DNA of 64,000 bases from Peronospora farinosa (taxonomy: Eukaryota > Oomycota > Peronosporomycetes > Peronosporales > Peronosporaceae), in assembly GCA_947646735.1 (NCBI GenBank), contig CANTFK010000713.1:186001-250000 (forward strand), in the 5' to 3' direction. Below are positions 22,509 to 33,607 of the stretch, one piece after another (the stretch's first letter is position 1; each line of letters opens with the position of its first letter). The notes under the pieces were generated by a model. The model was given only the letters and a program-made list of their open reading frames with translations. It was not told where the DNA came from and did not search any database. The translations under genes were made by a program, and so were the position numbers.

Positions 22509-22757
22509 ATGGATATCTTTGACAGACGCTACGCTGGGGCGCGTTACTTCGAATCCATAACTTACCAAAGTACATCAAGCAAAAGGATGGAGGCAAAGAG
22601 AAGTGCTATGGTATCTAAGTCGGAGCTGATGCGACCAGGAAGGAGCTACTTGCCAGAGAATTTGGATCTACTTCAGAATGACCCGCAAGTGGCAAAGAAG
22701 CTCCAAGCGATATACAGAAAAGAAATCGATGAAACTGTCGAGGTCCTCTGGAAGTGA
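22509..22757 (+). CDS. Small hypothetical protein or last exon
   Basis: 82 residues, charged, ending RKEIDETVEVLWK. The ATG at 22509 follows TTTGTTTTTGCAG, a good splice acceptor, so this could be the last exon of a gene whose first exon I cannot find rather than a complete gene. No family recognised, no signal peptide or membrane segment. Confidence 0.3.
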   Translation: MDIFDRRYAGARYFESITYQSTSSKRMEAKRSAMVSKSELMRPGRSYLPENLDLLQNDPQVAKKLQAIYRKEIDETVEVLWK

Positions 22758-22782
22758 GACGACATGCTGATATTGACATTAC

Positions 22783-23277
22783 TCATGTGTTATAAGAGCT
22801 AGTGAGGCTTAAAGCACTCCCTGACATCGGGCTACCGAGTTCGAAAAGCTGTCGATAGCCTATTTTAATGGCTTGAAGCTGAAATAAAATACCGCTTGCA
22901 TCTCCTGCGGCAGAAGTTAGTTTTGATGTGCAGAATGGATTCAATTGCCAATCTTCTAGTTCATACCACCTAAAGCCTTCAGGTCTTACAATCGTCAAGT
23001 TGCCGAACAAGTAAGTGTGCATGTATGGAAAGTCGGGATGCACACCCTTGGCGACAGGATTTATTTTGGGGCTGTATGTGAAGATACTTGACATCGTTTT
23101 GACCTGCGACGCGCAAAACAAGGCTAGTGAGACTAGGTAAGTACATTGTTGACGAAGAGTAGACTCGCATCTTGAAACGCAAGTCCTTCTTCTACAGCAG
23201 GCTTTCAGCCTGACAATTTCCCTAGCTTGTTTATGCCTCTTAAATTGGTCCATAATCCTCTCCATTGCCTGGTTCAT
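22783..23277 (-). CDS. Hypothetical protein with one possible membrane segment
   Basis: 164 residues from the ATG at 23277. A basic Cys-rich N-terminus (about 1-44) is followed by a short hydrophobic run (about 45-57), then a longer stretch with many aromatic and Pro residues (SPKINPVAKGVHPDFPYMHT) that reads like a real globular or extracellular domain. No family recognised. It converges on the small frame at 22509-22757. It may be a fragment of a larger membrane protein, since the length is short and the end abrupt. Confidence 0.4.
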   Translation of the reverse strand: MNQAMERIMDQFKRHKQAREIVRLKACCRRRTCVSRCESTLRQQCTYLVSLALFCASQVKTMSSIFTYSPKINPVAKGVHPDFPYMHTYLFGNLTIVRPEGFRWYELEDWQLNPFCTSKLTSAAGDASGILFQLQAIKIGYRQLFELGSPMSGSALSLTSSYNT

Positions 23278-24466
23278 AGCAAATTATTCTGACTCTCGAT
23301 TTCGGAGCCATAACTTATCGATGTGAGATTACAATACGTAGAGTTTTCGATCTCAGTTCTTTATCCCTTATGCAGCATCCTGGCGCCATGAATCCTCAAA
23401 GGTAGATCCTAAAAGATCGATATGCAATAGTTGATCCTCGACCCCGCGTCCTCGTTCATCATTTCTTGATCCTCAATACTGGATATTTGTTCGTACTTGA
23501 GACGCCTAGGTGATAGTGTCATGTAATATTCGTCGATTCATATTCGTCAAATTCTTAAGACAATTTGATTTCTGGGTCCATGTTAACGGTTAAGATACAT
23601 CACGGTTTCTTTGCAACGATCAATTGTGCTCTCGGCAAAACTGCTGCGAAGATTCAAGCTACATTTGGTAAGAAGAATCGGCACCGAAACATGAAAGAAG
23701 ATGTGTGAATGAGGATGAGACCTGTGAGTCAAACAAAAAGAAATATGGAGGTGAATGACGACGAAGAAGACGAGTGGATAGCGGTTCCATTAGCACACAC
23801 GGTGACGAAGTCGAACGCGGCGACAATAACTAAGGTGTCGTCAATGACGAGCTTAGAACTAGCACCAGACAAGCAAAAAATCGTTCGCAACAACCGCAAA
23901 GGATGTCAAAAGTGTAACGGAATGCTGTAGCAAAGGTACGTCAAAACTAACCATATAAAGGAGGCAAAGAGGTAAATAGCACGCACAGCATTCGAGTCTG
24001 TGGTGCACTAGAATGGCAGGAGAGTTGGGAAAGTGCAATTGGCAGAGAAGGACGGCACGAAGCACTGCACTATCTGCATGAAGCAGCGAGTACTGACGAC
24101 GCTAGCACTCGGGAAGCTGGATCCAGCTTGTACGAGCTATAACATATTTATGGCCTGAGGTGTGACACTGATGGTGCTATCTTTGCAATTCCTTTCGCTT
24201 CCAAGTCAGTGACGATAACATCGCAAATGACCTAATTTGCGATGTTATCGTCGGCAGTCGTCAATGAAGATCTAGCATGCTTTTCTTTAGCGTCAAATGT
24301 GTCTTCTACATCGCCGGCAACAACGCCAAGTTTGCACGAAGCGTGTATAGATGGAAGTGTATACATGGCTGACCGACGGATTCTAGCTTGTTGTTGTTGT
24401 ATGTATGTAAATGAGTAACATGAATATGCAGTCTAATAGCCCGAGGATGATTGGCAGATTGTATTA
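23278..24466. other. Intergenic, weak ORF and one hairpin
   Basis: A 73-residue acidic frame at 23709-23930 (EEDEWIAVPLAHTV) has protein-like composition but no partner, and could be an exon or a relic. The hairpin at 24211-24252 is the clear structural element. Nothing else recognised. Confidence 0.4.
24211..24252. repeat. Perfect 18-bp inverted repeat with 6-base loop
   Basis: 24211-24228 (gacgataacatcgcaaat) and 24235-24252 are exact reverse complements. The tight loop and perfect stem resemble a terminator or small-RNA hairpin, but no transcript unit ends here. Confidence 0.93.
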
Positions 24467-25110
24467 GCCGTTCATAATTTGTGAGAAGAACAGACCGTCT
24501 ATTTCAAACATTAAGGATTGGTAAGATGTCTGGAGTGCTTCTACCAGGACTTCGTCATTCTTCGCCTCGCTGGCTCAATCTGCTGGCTCGAGACGTCGGG
24601 CGTCACGGGGGACACTCCGAAAAGGGCACGTGGAATCGGGTATCCAGCCCGAGGTGTAAACAGTGGCTCAATGATCGCAACAAGCGCCGGGCACCACACC
24701 GATCAGTCCCGATCGACCGCTGATGCACCTGGACGGGGCCGATCAATTCACGTTCTTGGCAAGTTCACTTCGTGGGACCGAGATTCGCGCTCGGCGATCG
24801 AATCGGCGGCTTGAAGGCTGACGTAGAATAGCAGGAACTATTGGGGAAAGAGGAAATGATAACCGCGGTCGTCGATCCTCTCCCCCCGGGGGTAACAGGG
24901 TTGGTGCTCCCCTTACGGTTAGCACGCTGCGCTTGCCCCTCATAGCGCACGCAGCAGAGGGAAAACCTCCCCCCTCTTATCCTGGGCCTCCCGTTGGAGG
25001 GACTTCCCGCCCTGGTCGGAGGGGGCCGGTTGACCGGCTCTTTGAAGGTCTTCGTCTCTTGGCCGTTGTTGCTCGAAGGCGCGAATTGGGAAGTGGCCGT
25101 TCATAATTTG
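24467..25110. mobile_element. 614-bp insertion flanked by a 15-bp direct repeat
   Basis: GCCGTTCATAATTTG occurs at 24467-24481 and again at 25096-25110, as expected for a target-site duplication. The 614 bp between (24482-25095) are clearly GC-richer than the A/T-rich flanks and carry no convincing gene. There are no terminal inverted repeats or TG...CA ends, and no poly(A). A 15-bp duplication fits target-primed (LINE/SINE-type) integration, so this may be a non-autonomous retroposon or a truncated element. Family unknown. Confidence 0.65.
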
Positions 25111-26584
25111 CATTCATTACAAATGTGCGAAAAGATGACATTCGACGTAGAAGACCACCGCGGATCGACCCTAGAGGTCATAAGAATTTAGTAGAACAAA
25201 TTCCGTGTCGATGGTGCCTGATGGAAATACATGACATGAATGAAAGGAGGTGGTGAGGTTGGTCAGGATGATCTTCTTTGAGGCGAGTTAATAGGTAGGC
25301 GTCGCAAAGACGAAGGTGAATTGATCAGTGGCTGGCATCTAGGTACGCAAGCTCATGCTCTCTGTTTGCCTCGCGACGAAAAGTATCGCTAGACGTTAAA
25401 CCAGAAAAGTCTGGAATAGAATGACTAAACATATACCTAAACAGTGATCTGAGGGCCTACAATAAGAAATTACTTAGCAGATAGAATTGTACCGATGCTA
25501 AGCTGCGTATGACTCCTTCAAATTAAGCCGCTGCGGCTTTTGCTGCGCTGGCAGCTGCGAATACTCTCGGTTTGACACAGGTTAAGTCAACCAATTTAAC
25601 CTTAAGCAATAATTTACATGTAACACCTGTCCGAGCCCATGCCGATGGTGCTTTATTCAGATTACTGTCTAAAGAATTACTTTCTGGAACTTTGCCACTC
25701 CAGGGACGCCTTGCCCTGAAATTAATGTCGCTCATGGTGGCGAGCAAGATACAGCTGCTAAGCCGCCGATGGTAAAACTCTTCAAAGATTCGAATTTCTG
25801 ATCACACAGCACCTTCGCATCCCCTCCTCGCAGCATTCAAACCCGGCAGACGAGAAAGCGAGTGTTGACGATCTCACTGACAAGAATTTTGTAATCTACA
25901 GTTACGAATCGATCAACAATGAATGTGGCTACAGCGGATGTCCATGACAGTAGTCACACAAGGGGCAACGACTAAATTAGGTGCTACCTAGAAATAGTAG
26001 CAAGAGCATCTAGATTTGATGACCAACAAATAACTTTGTACATGCTGGCAGTACGGCTGTACAGTATCGAGCACTGAGCGGGCTCAAAGTGCAGTTTGAG
26101 AGAAAAAACATGTGCCGCTAAAAGGTGGTTCTGTGAAAAAACTCTCAGCAATAGCTAACAACTTGTCAATAATGATACTTCGAATCAACGGAACATCAAC
26201 TGAATGATTCGAGGACTTGGAACCCGATTAGCACTATCATGATGTCATCGCTGTTCAGACTATCACTAAAGAGCTCACTGCTTGCACGATGATCTCAAAA
26301 TCCGACGACGGATAAATGATGATCGGCTGATTAGAGTGTGGTTCGGGTTTGTAAGCTTGACGCCGTCGTCGGACAAATTCTTTTCATGCCTTCACCACTA
26401 AAACTTGCACGAAACTTGAGCTTGCCGACGGCGACAAGTCGTCGGACAACCGTCGAGATCGGTTGAGCAAGATGGCTGGTTTCGGTGAGCTACTTTACTA
26501 GATTCATTGGTGTGGTGAGTTGGATCTGTGGTTCTATGCTCATTTCCGAATCCGCCGTCTAAAGTCTGTCCGACCTACTCGACC
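25111..26584. other. Intergenic, no gene seen
   Basis: About 1.5 kb upstream of the CobW gene. The stretch 25523-25775 is open on both strands and has an Ala-rich end on the minus strand, but I recognise no protein. The CobW promoter should lie in the last few hundred bases. Confidence 0.4.
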
Positions 26585-28311
26585 ATGGCTGGTGCCGACC
26601 CTCAAACAATGGCTGGTGCCGATTCTCCGACCAACAAGCGGCCGCTCAACAACGACTCTGACAAGAAAAATGAGGCTAATCGAATTCCAGTCACCTTGTT
26701 GTCGGGTTTCCTCGGTAGCGGCAAAACCACGTTGCTGCAGCATATTCTCAAGAATAAGGATCACGCTCTGCGTGTGGCGGTTATCGTCAACGACATGGGT
26801 GAACTCAACATCGATGCCAATCTTGTTGCGTCAGCTGGCGTGCTTCAGCGAGAGGAGCAGCTCGTCCGACTCGAAAACGGCTGCATCTGCTGCACCCTAC
26901 GCGTCGACTTACTTGAGCAGATTGCTCGTATCGCGCAACAGGGTGAGGTCGACTACATTATTATCGAAAGTTCAGGTATCAGTGAGCCTATGCAGGTGGC
27001 AGAAACTTTCGTGTTCGAGCTGCCGGAAGGCACCGAAGAGATGAAGGCGGATCCTATGTTATCTCCAAGTAACTCGAAGCGGTCTCGCACCGACTCCGGT
27101 GCATCGTCGGGTGACGAAACCAGTCCCGTCAGTTCGCCCTCACAGCCTGCGGCTTCGTCTGGAATTCGGACCGTCCAACTTGACGAACTGCTTGTACGTG
27201 ATGGCAAGAAGCTGCCGTTGTTGCGTGACATCGCGCTGCTGGACACGTGTGTGACTGTCGTTGATGCCGCTACTTTCTTCCACGTATTCGACGATCCAAG
27301 AATGCTCGCAGACGTCGAAGAAAACCGCAAACAGCTACCTGAGGGAGACACGCGGACAATCACCGACCTCCTAATCGATCAAATCGAATTTGCTGATATC
27401 ATCCTAGTCAACAAGACCGATTTGGTATCTGCCAAGGACATCGAAGCGATTGAGAAGGTACTTCGCCGACTCAATTCGTACGCGAAAATTGAGCGTACAG
27501 TTAAGGGTCGAGTCGACCCTAAAACAATTCTTGGCACGAACATGTTCTCATTCGAGCGTGCATCCAACCAGATGGGTTGGCTTGAGTCTCTCACAGTTCC
27601 GCACACTCCTGAGACTCTTGAATATGGAATAGGGTCGTTCTTGTACAAGGCAGACCGGCCGTTCCACCCCGCACGGTTGACGGGCATCATTCAGGACGAG
27701 TTCGTCATTGTAGAGTCTCCGACTCTTCCTCCATTCCCATCCGACGAAGACGATGGTCACAACCATGACCATGAAGAAGAGGAAGAAGTAGACGAAGAAG
27801 AAGAAGAAGAGAAGAAGAAGAAGAAGAAGAAGAAGCCGCTGACCAGGAAATGAAGCCTGAGCAAGATGGCGAACCCTTAGGTAAGGAAGAGATCGCCAAG
27901 CGGCTGGAAGGCAAGCAGAATGGTCTGTTTAAGAACCTACTCCGTAGCAAGGGTGTCTTCTGGCTGGGCACTAGATCCTATAACTACGCTACGTGGTCGC
28001 AGGCTGGTTTGTACTGCACACTATCCAACGGTGGCATGTGGATTGCTGCCTTGCCTGAAGAAGAGCGCACACGCACAATGAAGGAACTGCCCAACTACTC
28101 GACGCTTATGGCCCGTGAGCACGGTGATCGTGCGCAAGAACTCGTGTTCATCGGACGCTTCTCTCAGGAAGACGATGAAATCGCTAAGATCCGTGCAGCA
28201 TTGGACTCTTGTCTACTTACGGATGAGGAGATGATGCAGTACAATGCGGGCGACATTGAGGAGTGGGAAGACCCGTTTGAGCCGTGGGAGTACTACACTT
28301 TCGATGATTGA
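26585..28311 (+). CDS. CobW/COG0523-family GTPase (metallochaperone-like), frame broken in a GAA tract
   Basis: Starts at the ATG in ACCATGG (26585). Walker A GFLGSGKTTL is at 41-50, the metal-binding CxCC motif at 100-103 (GCICC), Walker B/switch region IIIESSGISEP around 128, and NKTDLV for guanine recognition. A His/Asp/Glu-rich metal-binding loop (DDGHNHDHEEEE) precedes the CobW C-terminal domain. These proteins use GTP to hand metal (often zinc) to client enzymes. The C-terminal domain (FWLGTRSYNYATWSQAG) lies in another frame: within the GAA repeat one unit is short by a base at 27809-27810, so the first frame runs through Lys codons to a stop at 27853 while the other continues from 27811 to 28311. 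One missing base explains it. It may be an assembly error or a real mutation; joined length would be near 574. Confidence 0.85.
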
Positions 28312-28590
28312 ATACTAAAGGACTTGTAATGTTAAAGCATGTAAGGCCTTACAACCGTGCAGACACTCTTTGGTTAGTACACACATGTTGATTAATAAAT
28401 AGTATGGGGATATGTTGTCGACTTGAATGTATCTTCTCATCGATTATCTCGCTTGAAACTGCATCTGCCACTATCACTCTCTGTCAAGAGATTCAAGCTT
28501 TAACGTTAGGGTTTCTGACTATGCAGGGTCTAAAAGCGACGGGCTTGTTATAGATTGCGGCCAAAAGTGCAAGTTGTATTTAGTCGAAGC

Positions 28591-28985
28591 TGTTAGAAAT
28601 GCCTGTTTAGAAACGTCTTGCCAGTCATTGTTGTGTTGCAGGTTCAACTGCTATACCATGTGACAGTGACACCTGATTGGTCGAGTCCTCAAATGACTTG
28701 ACAGATGGTGAGACAAGGCGACGACTGTGACAGACGTTGTAACAGTTGTTTTGATAAGACGGTGCCGAACAGGTGGCGGGACGAGACAGCGACATGACCT
28801 GTTGGGCGACATGGGGACGACTCACACGATAAGAGGAGAGACGGACGCAATCATGTTATGGTCAAGTTGCAGTGCATGTTATATTGCAGTGTTAGCGAAC
28901 GAAGATAACATTCCAATATATTCACTTCTACTTCTACCTCTTCGCACACAAGTGCAACAAAGTTCCAAATCGCAACTTTCCTACA
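28591..28985 (+). repeat. 5' LTR of the copia element
   Basis: 395 bp, begins TGTTAGAAATGCC, ends AACTTTCCTACA. It lacks one 29-bp unit found in the 3' LTR and otherwise differs at only a few bases, so insertion is recent or the LTRs have been homogenised. Confidence 0.95.
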
Positions 28986-29003
28986 GGTTATGAGCCCAAC
29001 GAT
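28986..29003 (+). other. Candidate primer-binding site of the copia element
   Basis: GGTTATGAGCCCAACG starts at the first base after the LTR, where minus-strand priming occurs. It resembles the initiator-tRNA-type site of copia elements (GGTATCAGAGC) only partly, and it overlaps the gag ATG at 28990. Confidence 0.5.
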
Positions 29004-30936
29004 CAAGCGCGAGGCCGGTGCAGCTGCACAAGCCAAACCGACCAAGGTTACCGACAGTTTTAACAAGACCGCCGAGGAACAACTTGAAGAGAAGCCGGCA
29101 GCGCCCATAGGGGCGATGGAAAAGCTGATAAGGATGCTCGGGGACATCAGCGAACGTTTAAATCGCTTGGAGTCGTCACAGAAAGAGCATGCTGGAAAGA
29201 ACGTCAAGGGACCTTCGGAGTCTCTTTTCGGTTCAGTCCTAGGAGCGGGGATGACCCTGCAGGCCTTGGAGGAAGCACCTCCCCGGAAGAAGTCTCCAGC
29301 CGACCTTGGTGGACGGCGTCAAGATTTCGGGAACGACGGAACACATCGTGGTGCCTACGGTGGCGTGGAAGCCAGGATGGGTGCGTTACCTGAACCGGCT
29401 CGCCCCAGGCAAGAGGCACCTCCGAATGCATACCCTAGTGTGGGTTTGCCGGACAGGTTTTTTGTTGGAGAAGAACCCCAAGTCTACGGGATACCGGATG
29501 CGATGAAGCGAAAACTCGCACTTCAACCATTTGAAGGCAAGGAACTCTACCAGGGACTTGGTAGTGGGTTCATTGGATGGGGCAAGGAATTTGTTCGGCA
29601 AGTTGGGTTCGCGGAACGTGCATGCGGATTTGCATGGCCCGAGGGCATCAAGGTCAAAGTGCTGGGCCAACACCTTGGAGGCAAGGCCCAGATTTACTAC
29701 CGTCGGCAGGTCGAGTCATGGTGGGTTGAAAACCAGACGCTGGACCAGGATGCTGCAAACTTTCAGCACGAAGATCTCACCCGCACAGAGCATGAAACTC
29801 TTCACGGCACCGAAGGCAGCACACAGAAGTTGGATGGACCATTACCTGTATCTGACGGCCGTAAGAGATGCATGCGGAGGTATGGACAACCTAGTACTTC
29901 AAGGCATCGTTAACTATGCGGACCCAAACATGAGGATGACTATGTTGTCGAGGTTGGACATACACCGACCCGACTCCCTAAGACAAGCCGAAGAGTTGGC
30001 TCAGTTCGCACAACAAGTCGAGATTGAGTCGCATGTGAAGAATTTGGGTCGCGATGTGGTGAACGCTGTCGAGACTCGAAAGGAGTCAAAAGAGAGGGTC
30101 ACGTCAAGGCCAAGAAGGAACATTGAAGTGAGCGACGAGCGCGTGTGCTACAAATGCGGAGAAGCTGGACACATAAGGTCCAAGTGTCCGCAGGTACGGA
30201 AGAAGGGTGCAGGTGCTGACTTCACCTTCGCGAATGGGGACAGTGGTGACCTCCATGAGGACCACTGGATCCTCGACAGTGGGTCCAGCAGACACTTGGT
30301 CAACGACCTAAGTCTACTGATTAACCCCGAAGACTGTCGGGGTGAATGCTTGACTGCAGCCTCCGACGGAGATGTGCTCCGAGTGACCAAGCAGGGGAGC
30401 GTTGACATCAAGGTTGTCGCGCTCGGGGTCATGAAAACAATAAGGCTCCTTGAAGTTCAGTACGCTGCATGTCCTCCGATCGGTCTGTGGATGCGTCCAG
30501 TCAACCTCGAGCGAAACATCATATCTTATGGGAAGCTCGAGGCGAAAGGATGCGTACTCGAATATCGAGGAGGGGGGCGTGTGCTGACCTCCGGGTCGAA
30601 GGGCGCACCAATCATGAATGTTGACCGCATAAACAACGTGTTGGTTGTAAAGGTGTTAGGTCACCGTGCGAAAGTCATGGGTATGTCAAAGGAAATTATG
30701 GTGGCAGCGATTAATTCAACTGAATATGAATCCGATTCGGATGTTCAGCGTGGTACCTTGATGCACTTCCATCGCCGGCTTGGCCACCTTTGTTTCGATA
30801 CGATCATCAAGATGGCCAAGGACCCCGCATCGTGCATCAAGCTGACTGACACAAGACGCATGAATTGCTTGGCGTGTGCTCAAGGCAAGCAGACCAAGCA
30901 AGTGCAATCGAAGGTGGATACTGGCATGAATTCACT
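28990..30936 (+). pseudogene. Copia gag, protease and pre-integrase region (frameshifted)
   Basis: Gag begins at ATG 28990 immediately after the LTR. It is open to 29913, but real Gag continues in the +2 frame from about 29750 (FSTKISPAQSMKLF), a single-base shift. The second frame then shows a CCHC zinc knuckle near 30145-30186 (CYKCGEAGHIRSKC), the protease active site WILDSGSSRHLV near 30270 and the GAG-pre-integrase block with the HFHRRLGH and CLACAQGKQ zinc-type residues (about 30763-30895). The frame is then interrupted at 30936 by the inserted element. Function would be particle formation and polyprotein cleavage; this copy cannot make a full polyprotein. Confidence 0.92.
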
Positions 30937-30954
30937 TGTGGTGAAGTGCCAGGA

Positions 30955-32140
30955 GAATCGGGGCCCAGGGTACCAAGGCCCCAGGGTACCAGGGTACAGG
31001 GGCCCCAGGGTACAAGGGCCCAGGCCTCGCAAGGTCCCAAGGTTCAATCGAGGGTCACCAGGGACAGGGTTTCCAGTCACCAGGGACCGGAGTACTAGTC
31101 ACTAGGGACAGGGTTTTCAGTTATCGGGGACAGGGATACCAGTGACCGGGGACAGGGTTTCTAGCAACCGGGGACAAGGGTATCAGTCACCAGGGACAGG
31201 GCACCAGGGACAGAGTACCAGATACCGGGGACAGGGGTACCAGTCACCGGGGACAGGGGTACCAGTTACCGGGGACAGGGGTATCGAACGTCCAGAGTCA
31301 AAGGTACAAGGTTACCCTACCGTGCGCACACCAGGACCCGAAAGGGCCAGTGCCCCGAGGTGGTCCAGGGTCCTAAGTTCAAAGAAGGTACAAGGTATTT
31401 CTACGTGCAGAGACAGTACATGCTCCAAGGTCCAAGGGCCCACGGTACAAGAGACTAGGGTACCAGGGTACAAGAACCCAGGCCTCGCAAGGTTCCAAGG
31501 TTCAACCGAGGGTCACCAGGGACAGGGTTTCCAGTCACCAGGGACCGGAGTACTAGTCACCAGGGACAAAGTTTTCAGTGACCGGGGACAGGGTTTCTAG
31601 CAACCGGGGACAAGGGTATCAGTCACCAGGGACAGGGCACCAGGGACAGGGATACCAGTTACCGGGGACAGGGTTTCTAGTAGCCAGGGACAAGGTTTCC
31701 AATCACCAGGGACAGGGCACCAGGGACAGGGGTACCAGCAATCGGAGACAGGGGTATCGAACGTCCAGGGTCAAAGGTACAAGGTTACCCTACCGGGCGC
31801 ACACCAGGATTCGAAGGGTCCAGTGCCCCGAGGTGGTCCGAGGTCCTAAGTTCAAAGAAGGTACAAGGTATTTCTACGTGCAGAGACAGTACAGGATCCA
31901 AGGTCCAAGAGCCCACGGTACAAGAGACCAGGGTATCAGGGACCTGGGTACAGGGTGCAGGGTACCGGGGTACCGAGCCCCAGGGTACAGGGTACAGGGC
32001 CCAGGGTACCGAGGCCCGGGGTACCGGGGTGCCGGGGCCCAGGGTACCAGGGTCCCAGGGTACCAGGGTAACGGGGCCCAGGGGTACCGGGGTACCGGGG
32101 CCCAGCTGTGGAGAAGTGCCAGAGAAATGGGGGGGCCTTC
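30955..32140. repeat. Minisatellite block 1 (GGGACAGGG-type units) with a higher-order duplication
   Basis: Dozens of short variants of accaggGACAGGGtttcc and ccagGGTACCaggg. On top of this, a block of about 457 bp is duplicated: 31036-31440 resembles 31493-31895 (for example the same GAGGGTCACCAGGGACAGGG at about 31050 and 31507). All reading frames through it are artefacts. Confidence 0.9.
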
Positions 32141-32289
32141 GAAGTTATTATAATAACTGGCGTGAAAGATCTCGGTCACTCTCTTGAATGAGTGACAGGG
32201 AGTGACCAGGGCCCCGAACTGGTCCAAGGTCCCGAGTTCGGAGAAGGTACTAGGATGTCCTACACTACAGACCAAAGGACTAGTGCTGC

Positions 32290-32755
32290 TAGGGCAGCTT
32301 AGGTGGACCCCAGGTAACAGGTGGGTCCCAGACAACAGGATGACCCAGGTGACCGGTGGACCCAGGTAACCAGTGGACCCCAGGCGACTGGTGGGTCCCA
32401 TGTGACAGGTGGACCCCAGGCGATAGGTGGACCCAGGTGACTGTTGGACCCAGGTGACCGGTGGACCCCAGGTAACAGATTGACCCCCCAGTGACAGGTT
32501 GACCCAGGTGACAGATTGACCCAGGTGGCCAGTGGACCCCAGGTGACAGGTGGACCCCCCGTGACAGGTGGACCCCCGGTAACAGGTGGACCCCCGGCGA
32601 CAGGTTGACCCAGGTGACCGGTGGACCCCAGGTCCAGTGGACCCCAGGTGACAGGTGGGCCCCCCGTGACAGGTGGACCCCAGACAACAGGTGGACCCAG
32701 GTGACCGGTGGACCTAGGTGACCGGTGGACCCAGGTGACCGGTGGACCCCAGGGA
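32290..32755. repeat. Minisatellite block 2 (GGTGACAGGTGGACCC-type units)
   Basis: About 25-30 imperfect units of 15-20 bp built on GTGACCGGTGGACCCAGG. The unit is distinct from block 1 and lies in the same inserted element. Confidence 0.92.
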
Positions 32756-32963
32756 ATAGAAGGCACAAGGCTTCCTTAAAGTGCAGAGCCGGTACAAGTC
32801 CCATGTCCTAAAAGAGTCAGTTGTTCTTCCACAAGTTGACACGTGGTACCATCCAGAGCGAAGGGTTAGGGTTTGGCAAGAAAAGCATACAGAGAATAAG
32901 ATAAATAAACACACTCGAATTTGCATTACACGTGGCAGCTCCAAGAGCTTCCTTCAAGCTTCT

Positions 32964-33023
32964 CCGTCACCTCACCTATTCCGGGCGGGATACCCTTTGG
33001 CCCACCGACGTCAGGTGAGGTGA
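32964..33023. repeat. 14-bp inverted repeat inside the insertion
   Basis: CCGTCACCTCACCT at about 32966-32979 is followed by its exact reverse complement AGGTGAGGTGACGG at about 33010-33023. It lies in the non-satellite 3' part of the inserted element. Confidence 0.85.
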
Positions 33024-33607
33024 CGGCTCAAGCAACGCAAGTCGAACCTCAGGATAGTTGGCCTGAGGTGTCAAGTTAGTGTCAAGACTCAAGTGCGAGC
33101 TTGTTTCGATCTACCCACCTGTTCCGGGGAAGGGATTTATTTTGGCCCCCCCCGTTGAAGACAGACGTGTGGTAAGATTCAAGCTCGAACGAACCCCAGG
33201 AAGTATTTTGGCCTGTGGGTTCGTACCCATTCTACGACCCGCTATAGGAAGCGGTTTCCCTGCGGGGAACAAGAAAAGGGGTCGAAAGACCAAGAAACCG
33301 TTAGCCACCGAAGGGGTACATAGTACCAGGTGCACTGCTCTCGACCCAGTCGATTGAGCCCAAGAAACCCTGGGCCCGAGTGAAGCATATCCACTCGTGG
33401 CCCCCAAGTCCCTCCATACAAGGGTCAAGTCTTTAAGTCTTCTGCGTCTAACGAGGAGCAAGACCAGCCAAGCCGACGGGTACACAAGGTGAGACCCAAG
33501 GTTGACGCGACACGGTATCGGGGTACCCCCTCCGTAAGTCGGCAGTCCGGCGCTGTGTGTGTTTGTGGTTCTCTCACGTCGTTTGAGAATCCACTCCACC
33601 ACACACT

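Larger units (their letters stand above)
30933..33607. mobile_element. 2667-bp minisatellite-rich insertion with terminal inverted repeats inside copia
   Basis: The insert 30937-33603 begins TGTGGTG and ends CACCACA (exact 7-bp inverted termini, TG...CA) and is flanked by CACT (30933-30936 and 33604-33607). Removing the insert and one CACT copy puts the integrase frame back in register, so the boundaries are precise. It holds no convincing protein: long open frames inside are products of its tandem repeats. LTR-like TG/CA ends with a 4-bp duplication suggest a solo LTR or small LTR-type element, but a short-TIR DNA element is also possible. Confidence 0.8.

Noticed and set aside
24467..25110. 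rRNA or tRNA gene cluster suggested by high GC
   Set aside because: I could not match any conserved rRNA or tRNA block; left as an unclassified insertion.
25523..25775. Overlapping ORFs open on both strands
   Set aside because: No domain, no clear start context, short; described only as intergenic content.
30937..32804. Several ORFs of 130-190 codons on both strands
   Set aside because: All lie in the two minisatellite blocks and are simple repeats of Gly/Pro/Thr/Gln-rich words.
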